From NCBI GenBank assembly GCA_004556155.1, contig SFIM01000010.1, positions 8,379 to 72,378 on the forward strand: a stretch of 64,000 bases of DNA, read 5' to 3'. Under the pieces are notes generated by a model. That model was not told where the DNA came from and searched no databases. It saw only the letters and a list, made by a program, of their open reading frames with translations. The stretch comes from Clostridiales bacterium (lineage in GTDB: Bacteria > Bacillota > Clostridia > Christensenellales > Aristaeellaceae). This document shows, piece after piece, positions 7,950 to 16,149 of this stretch (position 1 is the stretch's first letter; each line of letters begins with the position of its first letter). A program made the position numbers and the translations under genes.

Positions 7950-8149
7950 GTGTTGGTTACACCTCCAAATGTGTTCGGTTGGTTATCAACCTTCAGACCG
8001 GGTGGGAAAGACCCCGGAAGTGTATGGATACTGCTCATGGTCCCTTGGGGAAGGGAAGTCCCCTTGGGCAGCCGCCCAGAGCAGTGAGCCATCTTGGATA
8101 CGGCGGCGAAACGCCGCTTTGGAAGCCGGGTGCTTCCTATTTTAATTGC
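7950..8149 (-). ncRNA. Candidate structured leader RNA upstream of rpsM
   Basis: This 200-base gap is unusually long inside the cluster. The minus-strand RNA can form a closing helix of ACTGCTC (8085-8079) with GAGCAGT (8036-8030) that encloses two smaller stems, GGGC/GCCC (8066-8077) and GGGG/CCCC (8047-8063). A GCGGCGTTTCGCCGC hairpin lies nearer the 5' end (8101-8115). In E. coli an RNA pseudoknot at the equivalent place binds S4 to repress the alpha operon. No sequence homology to that element is claimed; this is inference from position and pairing. Confidence 0.5.
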
Positions 8150-8263
8150 TTAGCCCTGCTTCTGCTTGTGCTTGGGATTCTCGCAGATGACCATGACGTG
8201 GCCCTTGCGCTTGATGATCTTGCACTTTTCGCAAATGGGCTTTACAGACGGACGAACCTTCAT
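8150..8263 (-). CDS. rpmJ: 50S ribosomal protein L36
   Basis: This is a short gene of 37 codons reading MKVRPSVKPICEKCKIIKRK and ending in ENPKHKQKQG. Cys-x2-Cys, a further cysteine and a histidine form the zinc ribbon of the C+ type. A GGAGG precedes the ATG at 8263. L36 stabilises 23S rRNA near the peptidyl transferase region. It is 55 bases after infA, the standard order. Confidence 0.97.
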   Translation of the reverse strand: MKVRPSVKPICEKCKIIKRKGHVMVICENPKHKQKQG

Positions 8264-8318
8264 GGGGAAATCCTCCTTGCTTGAGTTAAGCCTTTCGGCC
8301 TTTGAGATGGAAGGGCTT

Positions 8319-8540
8319 TTATGCCTTGCTGCGCCAGGTGATGCGGCCCCGCGTTAGATCGTAGGGCGAGAGCTCAACCTTTACCTTGTCGCCCGGATAG
8401 ATGCGAATGAAGTTCATACGCATTTTCCCGGAGATGTGCGCCATGATGCGGTGCCCATTGGGAAGCTCCACCAGGAACATGGCATTGGGCAGCGCCTCAA
8501 CAATCTTGCCTTCCATTTCGATGACGTCGTTCTTTGACAA
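8319..8540 (-). CDS. infA: Translation initiation factor IF-1
   Basis: The 73-residue OB-fold protein matches IF-1 throughout (KNDVIEMEGKIVEALPNAMF, then HISGKMRMNFIRIYPGDKV). It binds the ribosomal A site during initiation. It is placed between the KOW protein and L36, as is usual for Firmicutes. Confidence 0.98.
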   Translation of the reverse strand: MSKNDVIEMEGKIVEALPNAMFLVELPNGHRIMAHISGKMRMNFIRIYPGDKVKVELSPYDLTRGRITWRSKA

Positions 8541-8575
8541 ACCGGGTAGCCCTCCTTGTTATGCTCGGTCGCATT

Positions 8576-8905
8576 TCACCTTTGCTCATCGCGCTTTAAT
8601 TGGGGAAGATGATCCGCCGGACTTACGGGCGCAGCCTCGCCCGCATGGAAGGGCCGCAGCGCGCTGCGCACGTCGCTGTCCTTCAGGCGGTTCATTGCAT
8701 AAAGCGAGAGGATTTCGGGCGCCTCATGCGGCGTCGCGGACAGATGTTTGCGCCTTTTCCGCTTTGGTTTATCCACCTTTCGGCGGTCGCCGTCGCAGAT
8801 CAGCACAAAATCGTCATCCAACGATAATAATACCACAAAAGGGTATCCTTTGTCACGTCCTTTTTTTGAAAAAACAACATTTCCTTCCTTAATTTCCGGC
8901 TTCAA
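8576..8905 (-). CDS. KOW-domain RNA-binding protein
   Basis: The 109-residue protein begins with a KOW-like segment (EGNVVFSKKGRDKGYPFVVL, then DDFVLICDGDRRKVDKPKRKRRKH), resembling the small L14e-like KOW proteins often found between map and infA in Firmicutes. After residue 60 the sequence is acidic or mixed with no recognised domain. The start is TTG at 8905, overlapping the map stop as TTGA, with GGAG 10 bases upstream. It probably binds rRNA or aids translation; the precise role is unknown. Confidence 0.8.
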   Translation of the reverse strand: MKPEIKEGNVVFSKKGRDKGYPFVVLLSLDDDFVLICDGDRRKVDKPKRKRRKHLSATPHEAPEILSLYAMNRLKDSDVRSALRPFHAGEAAPVSPADHLPQLKRDEQR

Positions 8906-9693
8906 ATGTTATTTTCTCCTTTCGGGGCGTTCTCCCAGCTGAAGCCGGGATATGTGAGCACCTCGGGCAGGCCGTTTGTGATGGCGATGGTGTGCTCGTA
9001 GTGCGAGCAGGGCTTGTGATCGTTGGTTACGATCGTCCAGCCATCGCGCAGCTGATGCACCTGATAGTGCCCCAGGGCGATCATGGGCTCGATGGCAATC
9101 GTCATTCCGCGGCGCAGACGCACGCCGTGGCCGGGCGTGCCGTAATTGGGCACGGCGGGATCCTCGTGCATCTCGCGGCCAATGCCGTGGCCGGTCAGGT
9201 CGCGGATGACGCCATAGTTGTACGATTCCGCCAGCTGCTGCACAGCGTGGCCAATATCGCCCAGGCGGTTGCCGTCCACTGCCTGCCGCGCGCCCTCAAA
9301 GAAGCAGCGCTCGGTCACCTCAATCAGCTGTGCGCACTCGGGCGAAATCTGCCCCATGCCCTTGGTGAAGGCGCTGTCGGCCTGCCAGCCGTCCAGCACC
9401 AGGCCGCAGTCCACGCTGACGATGCTGCCTTCCTTCATTTCGATGTGCTTGCTGGGGATGCCATGCACTACCTCGTCATCAATGCTTACGCACAGCGTGG
9501 CAGGGTAGCCCTCATAGCCCAGGAAGGACGGGATGGCGTGCGCATGGGTAATCAGCTCGTGCGCGTAGCGGTCCAGATCCAGGGTGGTCATACCCGGCGC
9601 CATTCTCTCGCGAAGCTGGCACAGCACATCATACAGCAGATGGCCGGCAGAGCGCATCTTGGCCAGCTGCAGATCGTTTTTGATGGTAATCAT
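8902..9693 (-). CDS. map: Methionine aminopeptidase type I
   Basis: The 263-residue enzyme starts at ATG 9693, overlapping the adk stop as ATGA; the longer frame upstream is inside adk. Metal ligands are visible in DDEVVHGIP, VDCGLVLDGWQADSAFT, GHGIGREMHEDP and the final IAIEPM and HYEHTIAI segments. It removes initiator methionine from nascent proteins in the cytoplasm. The position after adk is conserved in Firmicutes. Confidence 0.97.
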   Translation of the reverse strand: MITIKNDLQLAKMRSAGHLLYDVLCQLRERMAPGMTTLDLDRYAHELITHAHAIPSFLGYEGYPATLCVSIDDEVVHGIPSKHIEMKEGSIVSVDCGLVLDGWQADSAFTKGMGQISPECAQLIEVTERCFFEGARQAVDGNRLGDIGHAVQQLAESYNYGVIRDLTGHGIGREMHEDPAVPNYGTPGHGVRLRRGMTIAIEPMIALGHYQVHQLRDGWTIVTNDHKPCSHYEHTIAITNGLPEVLTYPGFSWENAPKGENNI

Positions 9694-10319
9694 TGCTTTT
9701 TCGCTTCCAGCGCGGCCTTGACGGCCCGGTAGTTCTCCTCGATGGTGCCGCGGCAATCCGCAGTGGAGAGGATGCCCTTCTTCTGATAGTAATCGATCAG
9801 CGGGGCGGTCTTTTCCTGATACACAGCCAGGCGGTTGGTCACCGTCTCCGGCTTATCGTCATCGCGCTGATACACCGCGCCGCCGCAGGCAGGACATTTG
9901 TCCTCCTTGAGCAAGGACGTGTGGTAGGTGCCGCCGCACTCGGCGCACACACGGCGGCCGGACAGGCGGTCGATGATGATATCGTCGGGCGTATCAATAT
10001 TGAGCGCCACATCGATATGGGCAATCTGATCCAGCGCTTCCGCCTGAGCGACGGTGCGCGGGAAGCCATCCAGAATATAGCCATGCTGGCAATCCGGCTC
10101 GGCCAGACGTTCCTTGACCATGGCAACGACCACCTCATCGGGAACCAGCTCGCCCTTGTCAATATAGCGCTTGGCGTCCAGACCCGTGGGGGTCTGCTCG
10201 CGGATTGCACGGCGGAACATATCGCCGGTGGAAATCTGCGGGATGCCCAGCTCCTTCATCAGTCGCTGCGCGTGCGTGCCCTTGCCGGCGCCGGGGGGGC
10301 CCAGGAAAACAATATTCAT
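9690..10319 (-). CDS. adk: Adenylate kinase with zinc-finger lid
   Basis: The 209-residue protein opens with the P-loop MNIVFLGPPGAGKGTHAQRL and has the AMP-binding DGFPRTVAQA motif. The LID carries CAECGG...CPACG, the four-cysteine zinc site of Gram-positive adenylate kinases. It interconverts ATP, AMP and ADP. It lies 155 bases after secY, with a strong hairpin in between, and is translationally coupled to map. Confidence 0.98.
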   Translation of the reverse strand: MNIVFLGPPGAGKGTHAQRLMKELGIPQISTGDMFRRAIREQTPTGLDAKRYIDKGELVPDEVVVAMVKERLAEPDCQHGYILDGFPRTVAQAEALDQIAHIDVALNIDTPDDIIIDRLSGRRVCAECGGTYHTSLLKEDKCPACGGAVYQRDDDKPETVTNRLAVYQEKTAPLIDYYQKKGILSTADCRGTIEENYRAVKAALEAKKQ

Positions 10320-10407
10320 ATTGCGGGCTCCTTTCTATCTAAGCAGAAAACGGGGAAACGCCCACGCGCTGGCAGCCTTTGGGCGGCCAGGGCTTGAGCG
10401 CCACAAA

Positions 10408-10442
10408 ATCCCATCCCCCGCCCCAGAGGGCGGGAGTGGGAT
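10408..10442 (-). terminator. Strong hairpin between secY and adk
   Basis: The transcript can form a stem of about 15 base pairs, ATCCCACTCCCGCCC with GGGCGGGGGATGGGAT, followed by TTTTGTGG. The weak U-tract suggests partial termination or an mRNA processing/stability site that sets the ratio of secY to adk-map expression. Confidence 0.5.
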
Positions 10443-10474
10443 CTTGTATACTTTGGTTTATTTTGCGCCCAGGA

Positions 10475-11758
10475 TTAAAGGAAACCCTTGTAGTGGCGCA
10501 TAACCAGCTGCGCTTCCACCTGGCGGACAGTCTCGATGGCTACGCTTACAGCGATCAGGATGGAAGAGGCGGCAAAGGGAATCTGCACGTTGTTCCACAC
10601 GGACAGCAGCGTAGGCACGGTGGCCAGCACGGCCAGGAAGAGAGCCGCAAACAGGGTGAGGCGGTTGGAGGTACGCTGGAGATAATCCACCGTGACCTTG
10701 CCGGGACGGCGACCATTGATGGTGCCGCCCTGCTTCTGGATGTTCTCGGCGATCTCACGGGGATTGAAGGTAATGCTCGTGTAGAAGTAGGAGAACAGGA
10801 TGATGAGAACCGCGCACACGATCAGATACAGCGCAGAGGACTGGGACATGTAGGTGCTCCACCACTTGTATACGCCGCTATTGGTGCCAAAGAAGGCAAA
10901 GATCGTGCCGGGGAAGCTCATGAAGGAGTAGGCGAAGATCAGGGGCAGAACGCCCACAGCGATGACCTTCAGGGGGATGTAGGTGCTCTGGCCGCCATAA
11001 GCCTTGCGGCCCACTACGCGCTTGGCATACTGAACGGGGATGCGGCGTTCGCCCATATCCACGAAGGTAACCAGGGTGGTGATCACCAAGCAGCTGATGA
11101 TGATGACCAAGAACTGCCAGATGGTGGTGCCATAGTGGGTGATGCCCACCGCGTCGGTGAACGCGAGCACGATGCCGTTGAAGAGGTTGGAGATGATGCC
11201 GGCGAAGATCAGCAGGGACACGCCGTTGCCGATACCGTTCTTGGTGATACGCTCACCGATCCACATCGCCAGGGCAGTGCCGCCAGCCATGATGACGCCG
11301 ATGGTCATATAACCGAAGAAGTTCTGGTACGCAGGATAGAGCACGTTGCCGGACTTCTGCAGGCCGGCGATGATGCCGATGGCCTGCAGGGCAGCTAGCG
11401 CAACGGTGACATAACGGGTGATGCGGTTGATCTTCTGCTTGCCTTCCTCGCCGCCGTCCTTCTGAAGACGCTCCAGGGCGGGGATAGCAACGGTCAGCAG
11501 CTGCATAATAATGCTGGAGTTGATGTAGGGAGTAATGCCCATGGCCATGATGGTCATCTGGCTGAAGGAGTTACCGGTCATCATGTTGACCAGCCCCAGC
11601 ATATCGTAGTTGCCGGCCACTTCCTTCACAACTGCGGCGTTGATGCCGGATACCGGAATCACGCCGACCAGGCGGAACAGCACCAACATCAGGAAAGTGT
11701 AGATCAGCTTTTTACGGAGTTCTTCGACCTTCCATGCGTTACGCAGCGTTTCCCACAT
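10475..11758 (-). CDS. secY: Preprotein translocase subunit SecY
   Basis: This 427-residue integral membrane protein has about ten hydrophobic helices and family segments such as FRLVGVIPVSGI near the start, GITPYINSSIIMQLL (plug and TM2), and a cytoplasmic QYAKRVVGRKAYGGQSTYIPLKV loop that contacts SecA. It forms the protein-conducting channel. It follows L15 with one base between genes. Confidence 0.98.
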   Translation of the reverse strand: MWETLRNAWKVEELRKKLIYTFLMLVLFRLVGVIPVSGINAAVVKEVAGNYDMLGLVNMMTGNSFSQMTIMAMGITPYINSSIIMQLLTVAIPALERLQKDGGEEGKQKINRITRYVTVALAALQAIGIIAGLQKSGNVLYPAYQNFFGYMTIGVIMAGGTALAMWIGERITKNGIGNGVSLLIFAGIISNLFNGIVLAFTDAVGITHYGTTIWQFLVIIISCLVITTLVTFVDMGERRIPVQYAKRVVGRKAYGGQSTYIPLKVIAVGVLPLIFAYSFMSFPGTIFAFFGTNSGVYKWWSTYMSQSSALYLIVCAVLIILFSYFYTSITFNPREIAENIQKQGGTINGRRPGKVTVDYLQRTSNRLTLFAALFLAVLATVPTLLSVWNNVQIPFAASSILIAVSVAIETVRQVEAQLVMRHYKGFL

Positions 11759-11759
11759 T

Positions 11760-12200
11760 TCAGATCACCTCGGCTTTCCCGCCGACGGCCTCGATCTTTT
11801 CTTTTGCGGATTGGGTGTACTTGGTCACCTGAACGGTCAGCTTCTTGGTCAGCTCGCCGCCGCCAAGGATTTTCACGCCGTCCAGCACCTGCTTGACCAG
11901 GCCGGCTTCTTTGAGAAGCGCGACGGTGACCACGGTGCCATCCTCAAAGATTTCCAGGCTGCCAACGTTGACAGTCGCATATTCCTTGGCATAGATGTTG
12001 GTAAAGCCGCGCTTGGGAATGCGGCGGGTCAGAGGCATCTGGCCGCCCTCAAAGCCCGGGCGCTTGCCGCCGCCGGAGCGCGCCTTGGCGCCCTTGTGGC
12101 CTTTACCGGAGGTTTTGCCAAGACCAGATCCTACGCCTCGACCAAGGCGCTTCGGAGCAGTCGTAGAGCCGAAAGCCGGCTGCAACTCGTGCAGTTTCAT
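11760..12200 (-). CDS. rplO: 50S ribosomal protein L15
   Basis: The 146-residue protein shows the glycine-rich N-terminal RLGRGVGSGLGKTSGKGHKG extension that threads into 23S rRNA and GFEGGQMPLTRRIPKRGF. It is in the standard L30-L15-SecY order. Confidence 0.98.
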   Translation of the reverse strand: MKLHELQPAFGSTTAPKRLGRGVGSGLGKTSGKGHKGAKARSGGGKRPGFEGGQMPLTRRIPKRGFTNIYAKEYATVNVGSLEIFEDGTVVTVALLKEAGLVKQVLDGVKILGGGELTKKLTVQVTKYTQSAKEKIEAVGGKAEVI

Positions 12201-12213
12201 GAGGTTGGCCTCC

Positions 12214-12396
12214 TTATTCGTTGATTTCTTCCACCTTGACCATGTGCTTTACAGCGAAGATCTGGCCGCGGATGCAGGGGTTATCTTCCTTCACCACGGA
12301 CTGGCCGATCTTGCGCAGGCCCAGGGCCTTGACGGTGTCGATGTGCTTCTGCAGGCTGGAAATGGGGGACTTTACCAGAGTAATCTTCAGCTTCAT
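12214..12396 (-). CDS. rpmD: 50S ribosomal protein L30
   Basis: The protein is 60 residues starting at MKLKITLVKSPISSLQKHID, with a GGAGG site just upstream. The frame extends further upstream into rpsE but is not used there. The core VKALGLRKIGQSVVKEDNPCIRGQ is characteristic. It is a minor large-subunit protein between S5 and L15. Confidence 0.96.
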   Translation of the reverse strand: MKLKITLVKSPISSLQKHIDTVKALGLRKIGQSVVKEDNPCIRGQIFAVKHMVKVEEINE

Positions 12397-12409
12397 GGTT
12401 ATATCCTCC

Positions 12410-12925
12410 TTAGCCCAGAATTTCTTCCACCGTCTTGCCGCGCATCTGCGCAACCTGTTCGGCGGAGCGGAGCTGCTTGAGACCTTCGATCGTCGCCTTT
12501 ACGGTGTTGATCTTATTGTTGGTGCCAAAGCTCTTGGTGCGGATATCCTTGATGCCGGCCAGCTCCAGCACGGGGCGGGCGGCGCCGCCGGCGATTACGC
12601 CAGCGCCTTCCTCAGCGGGAAGGAGGACAACCTTTGCGGTGCCATAGTAGCCCACGATGGGATGCGGGATGGTGGTGCCGTTGGTGGGCACGTTGATCAG
12701 ATGCTTCTTGCCGTCCTCGTTGGCCTTACGGATGGCTTCGGGAACTTCCTTGGCCTTGCCCATGCCAACGCCCACACGGCCGTTTTCATCGCCCACGACA
12801 ACCAGCGCCACAAAGCGCATGTTGCGGCCGCCCTTAACGGTCTTGGAAACACGGTTGACAGCAACCAGTCTTTCCTTAAATTCGCTCTGGGGCTCTTCGC
12901 GGCGATCACGTTCTCTACGTTGCAT
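12410..12925 (-). CDS. rpsE: 30S ribosomal protein S5
   Basis: The 171-residue protein contains the double-stranded RNA-binding part FKERLVAVNRVSKTVKGGRNMRF and the loop GDENGRVGVGMGKAKEVPEAI tied to decoding fidelity. The C-terminal domain ends in the conserved KTVEEILG. It lies between L18 and L30. Confidence 0.98.
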   Translation of the reverse strand: MQRRERDRREEPQSEFKERLVAVNRVSKTVKGGRNMRFVALVVVGDENGRVGVGMGKAKEVPEAIRKANEDGKKHLINVPTNGTTIPHPIVGYYGTAKVVLLPAEEGAGVIAGGAARPVLELAGIKDIRTKSFGTNNKINTVKATIEGLKQLRSAEQVAQMRGKTVEEILG

Positions 12926-12942
12926 TGCGTGTTGCCTCCTTC

Positions 12943-13311
12943 TTAGAACTCAAGGCCCGCTTCACGGGCGCCGGCAGCCAGAGCGGCCACACGGCCAGTG
13001 TAAACATAGCCGCCGCGGTCAAAGACCACCTTTTCAACGCCCGCCTGCTTGGCGCGCTCGGCTACGAGCTTGCCAACCAGCTTGGCCTCGCCGGACTTGT
13101 CAACTTCATCAAGCTGACCCTTGAGCGCCGGATCGAGGGAGGAAGCCTGCACGAGGGTAATGCCCTTGGTATCATCGATAACCTGGGCGTAGATATACTT
13201 GTTGCTGCGATACACGCAAAGGCGCGGCATTTCAGGGGTGCCGCTGATCTTTTTGCGGACGCGGGCGTGGCGGATGGCGCGCACTTCGTTACGGTCACGC
13301 TTTTTGAACAT
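12943..13311 (-). CDS. rplR: 50S ribosomal protein L18
   Basis: The 122-residue protein has RHARVRKKISGTPEMPRLCVYRSNKYIYAQVIDD and ends in VVFDRGGYVYTGRVAALAAGAREAGLEF, typical of the 5S rRNA-binding L18 family. It sits between L6 and S5. Confidence 0.98.
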   Translation of the reverse strand: MFKKRDRNEVRAIRHARVRKKISGTPEMPRLCVYRSNKYIYAQVIDDTKGITLVQASSLDPALKGQLDEVDKSGEAKLVGKLVAERAKQAGVEKVVFDRGGYVYTGRVAALAAGAREAGLEF

Positions 13312-13329
13312 TTGCAGTCACTCCTTTCC

Positions 13330-13869
13330 TTACTTGCCGCTCTTGCCTTCCTTGCGGCGGATATGCTCGTTCTCGTACTTAATGCCCTTGCCCAGATAGG
13401 GTTCCGGCGGACGGATCGCGCGAATATCGGCGGCAAGGTTGCCTACCTGCTGCTTGTTGGCGCCCTTGATGGTGATCTTGGTCTGCGCGGGGCACTCAAA
13501 GGTGATGCCCTCGGGCGCTTTGAGGATCACGGGATGGGAGAAACCGATGTTGATCGTCAGCACGTTATTTTCAACGGCCGCACGATAACCGGTGCCTACC
13601 ATCTCCAGGGTCTTGGAGAAGCCCTCGGTTACGCCGTGCACCATGTTGGCCACCAGCGCACGGTACAGGCCGTGCATGGCCTTGTGGGGCTTGGCGTCGC
13701 TGGGACGATTGAGAGTGAGCACGTTGCCTTCCTGATGAAGGGTGATCACGGGGTTGACCTGCTGGGTCAGGGTGCCCTTGGGGCCCTTGACGGTGACGAA
13801 GTTGTTTTCGTCAACCGTTACCGTCACGCCAGCGGGTACCGTAATCGGAAGTTTACCGATTCGAGACAT
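13330..13869 (-). CDS. rplF: 50S ribosomal protein L6
   Basis: The 179-residue protein begins MSRIGKLPITVPAGV and ends with the PEPYLGKGIKYENEHIRRKEGKSGK rRNA-binding tail. It lies near the sarcin-ricin loop and factor-binding site. The standard order S8-L6-L18 is kept. Confidence 0.98.
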   Translation of the reverse strand: MSRIGKLPITVPAGVTVTVDENNFVTVKGPKGTLTQQVNPVITLHQEGNVLTLNRPSDAKPHKAMHGLYRALVANMVHGVTEGFSKTLEMVGTGYRAAVENNVLTINIGFSHPVILKAPEGITFECPAQTKITIKGANKQQVGNLAADIRAIRPPEPYLGKGIKYENEHIRRKEGKSGK

Positions 13870-13896
13870 TTGTTTTTCCTCCTAAGCGTGATTCGG

Positions 13897-14298
13897 TTAC
13901 CAGATGTAGCAGAGCACTTCGCCGCCAAGGTTTTCCTGACGGGCGGCGCGATCGGTCATCAGACCCTTGGAGGTGCTGATGATGGCCACGCCCAAGCCGC
14001 CCAGAACCTTGGGCAGCTCTTCGCAGCGCGCATACACACGCAGGCCGGGCTTGGAAATGCGCTTGAGGCCCGCGATGACGGGGGTGGACTTGCCATTGAC
14101 GTACTTGAGGGTCACTTTGATCTGGCCCTGCAGGCCGTCGTCAATCACATCATAGGCTTTGATATAGCCTTCTTCCAGCAGGATCTTGGCGATCGCTTTC
14201 TTGGTGTTGCTGGCGGGCATCACAGTCGCATCGTGCCGGGCGATTTGCGCGTTGCGGATACGGGTAAGCATATCGGCAATGGGATCATTTACGATCAT
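13897..14298 (-). CDS. rpsH: 30S ribosomal protein S8
   Basis: The 133-residue protein shows DPIADMLTRIRNAQIARHDATVMP at the N-terminus and the conserved STSKGLMTDRAARQENLGGEVLCYIW end. It binds the central domain of 16S rRNA; in E. coli it also represses this gene set. Confidence 0.98.
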   Translation of the reverse strand: MIVNDPIADMLTRIRNAQIARHDATVMPASNTKKAIAKILLEEGYIKAYDVIDDGLQGQIKVTLKYVNGKSTPVIAGLKRISKPGLRVYARCEELPKVLGGLGVAIISTSKGLMTDRAARQENLGGEVLCYIW

Positions 14299-14313
14299 GT
14301 TGTAACCTCCTTC

Positions 14314-14499
14314 TTACCAGCTCGCCTTGCGGACGCCGGGGATCTGGCCCTTGTAGGCCAATTCGCGGAAGCAGATACGGCAGATGCCGTAGCGGCGCAG
14401 TACGCTGTGCGGACGGCCGCACAGACGGCAGCGGGTGTAAGCGCGGGTGGAGAACTTCGGCTCACGCTGCTGCTTGAGTTTCATGCTGAGTTTTGCCAT
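14314..14499 (-). CDS. rpsN: 30S ribosomal protein S14, zinc-binding type
   Basis: This is the short form, 61 residues, with CRLCGRPHSVLRRYGICRIC, a pair of Cys-x2-Cys motifs that bind zinc. It assembles into the head of the small subunit. It is placed between L5 and S8. Confidence 0.98.
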   Translation of the reverse strand: MAKLSMKLKQQREPKFSTRAYTRCRLCGRPHSVLRRYGICRICFRELAYKGQIPGVRKASW

Positions 14500-14516
14500 T
14501 ATTGTCTCCTCCTCGC

Positions 14517-15059
14517 TTAATGTTCAAAAGGCATGCCGAGCAGACGAAGCAGCTCTTTGGCTTCTTCATCGGTCTGAGCCGTGGTCACGAAAATCATTTC
14601 CATGCCGCGGATCTTCTCAACCTTATCGTACTCGATTTCGGGGAAGAGCAGCTGCTCACGGATGCCCAGGGCATAGTTGCCGCGGCCGTCAAAGGCCTTG
14701 GTGCTCACGCCGCGGAAGTCGCGCACGCGGGGCAGGGCGATGTTGACCAGCTTGTCCATGAACTCTTCCATGCGGGCGCCGCGCAGGGTTACCTTCGCGC
14801 CCACGTTCATGCCTTCGCGAACCTTGAAGTTAGCGATGGACTTCTTCGCCTGGGTCACCTGGGGCTTCTGGCCGGCGATTTCGGTCAGCTCCGCCACGGC
14901 GGTTTCCAGCGCCTTGGCGTTGTCCTTGCAATCGCCCAGGCCCATATTGATGACGATCTTCTCCAGGCGGGGGATCATCATCACGTTCTTATAGCCGAAC
15001 TTCTGCTGCAGAGCAGGAACGGCTTCGGTCAGGTACTTTTCCTTAATGCGGGTAGCCAT
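14517..15059 (-). CDS. rplE: 50S ribosomal protein L5
   Basis: The 180-residue protein includes MMIPRLEKIVINMGLGD, KPQVTQAKKSIANFKVREG and the C-terminal MEMIFVTTAQTDEEAKELLRLLGMPF. It binds 5S rRNA and contacts P-site tRNA. It lies between L24 and S14. Confidence 0.98.
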   Translation of the reverse strand: MATRIKEKYLTEAVPALQQKFGYKNVMMIPRLEKIVINMGLGDCKDNAKALETAVAELTEIAGQKPQVTQAKKSIANFKVREGMNVGAKVTLRGARMEEFMDKLVNIALPRVRDFRGVSTKAFDGRGNYALGIREQLLFPEIEYDKVEKIRGMEMIFVTTAQTDEEAKELLRLLGMPFEH

Positions 15060-15074
15060 TGCCGTTTCCTCCTA

Positions 15075-15392
15075 TCAGTCAATCTGTTCGTGGCACTTTT
15101 TGCAGATGCGGGTCTTGGAACCGTCAGCATTGACCTTCCAGCCATAGCGGGCGGGCTTGCCGCACTTCTTGCACACCAGCATGACGTTGCTGGCGTCGAT
15201 GGCGGCTTCCTTGTGCACGATGCCGCCAGGCATGCCCTGTCCACGGGGCTTCTGGTGCTTGGTTACGATGTTGACGCCTTCAACGATGACCTTGCCGGTC
15301 TTGGGGAAAGCGGTCACAACGGAGCCCTTCTTGCCCTTGTCCTTGCCGGCGATGACGATGACCTGATCCTTGGCTTTTACATGCAGCTTCAT
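15075..15392 (-). CDS. rplX: 50S ribosomal protein L24
   Basis: The 105-residue protein has an N-terminal KOW motif (KDQVIVIAGKDKGKKGSVV) and a C-terminal Cys-x2-Cys pair set (VCKKCGKPARYG, then ICKKCHE) that likely binds zinc. It initiates large-subunit assembly. It lies between L14 and L5. Confidence 0.98.
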   Translation of the reverse strand: MKLHVKAKDQVIVIAGKDKGKKGSVVTAFPKTGKVIVEGVNIVTKHQKPRGQGMPGGIVHKEAAIDASNVMLVCKKCGKPARYGWKVNADGSKTRICKKCHEQID

Positions 15393-15410
15393 AAATCTGT
15401 CATCCTCCTA

Positions 15411-15782
15411 TTACAGCACTTCGGGCGCGAGGGATACGATCTTCATGAAATCCTTATCCTCACGAAGCTCACGGGCCACTGGTCCAAAGATGCGCGTACC
15501 GCGCGGCAGTTTCTGGTCGTTGATGATTACGGCTGCGTTGTCGTCAAAGCGGATGTAGCTGCCATCCACACGGCGGATGGGCTGATGCTGGCGCACGATC
15601 ACGGCCTTCACCACGTCGCCCTTCTTGACGGTGCCGCCAGGGGTGGCGGTCTTGACGCTGGCGACGATCACATCGCCGATCGACCCGTCGCGGCGGAAAG
15701 AACCGCCCAGCACGCGGATGCACATGATCTCTTTGGCGCCGGAGTTATCGGCAACCTTAAGTCGCGTTTGCGGCTGAATCAT
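15411..15782 (-). CDS. rplN: 50S ribosomal protein L14
   Basis: The 123-residue protein starts MIQPQTRLKVADNSGAKEIMC and contains the L14 signature region around KKGDVVKAVIVRQHQPIRRVDGS. It forms an inter-subunit bridge. It lies between S17 and L24. Confidence 0.98.
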   Translation of the reverse strand: MIQPQTRLKVADNSGAKEIMCIRVLGGSFRRDGSIGDVIVASVKTATPGGTVKKGDVVKAVIVRQHQPIRRVDGSYIRFDDNAAVIINDQKLPRGTRIFGPVARELREDKDFMKIVSLAPEVL

Positions 15783-15864
15783 ACGGGATTTCCTCCTTTA
15801 TAGTTTCCGCTCCATGCGGCCCCTTGGCCCATGGGCGGTCGAGAACGGTAGAAGACGCAAACGC

Positions 15865-16125
15865 TTACTTGGCCTTCTCGATGATTTCTACCACGCGCCA
15901 GCGCTTTTCGCGGCTGAGCGGGCGGGTTTCCATCAGGCGCACGGTATCGCCGATACCGCAGGCATTCTCTTCATCATGAGCCTTCAGCTTGCTGGTCTTG
16001 TTCATGATCTTGCCATACAGGGGATGACGAACGCGGGTTTTGATGGAAACCACAACGGTCTTGTCCATCTTATCGCTGACGACCACGCCAATGCGGGTCT
16101 TACGGATTCCTCTTTCTTCGGACAT
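15865..16125 (-). CDS. rpsQ: 30S ribosomal protein S17
   Basis: The 86-residue OB-fold protein shows RIGVVVSDKMDKTVVVSIKTRVRHPLYGK and the S17 signature GIGDTVRLMETRPLSREKRWRV. It binds 16S rRNA. It lies between L29 and L14. Confidence 0.98.
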   Translation of the reverse strand: MSEERGIRKTRIGVVVSDKMDKTVVVSIKTRVRHPLYGKIMNKTSKLKAHDEENACGIGDTVRLMETRPLSREKRWRVVEIIEKAK

Positions 16126-16149
16126 TGAAGTGCCTCCTTTCGGCTGATA

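Noticed and set aside
6429..8087. 552-codon plus-strand frame over rpsD-rpsM
   Set aside because: It is antisense to three ribosomal genes, without a ribosome site or a family match.
10320..10474. A hidden small gene between secY and adk
   Set aside because: No frame has a ribosome site; the gap is explained by the large hairpin and spacer.
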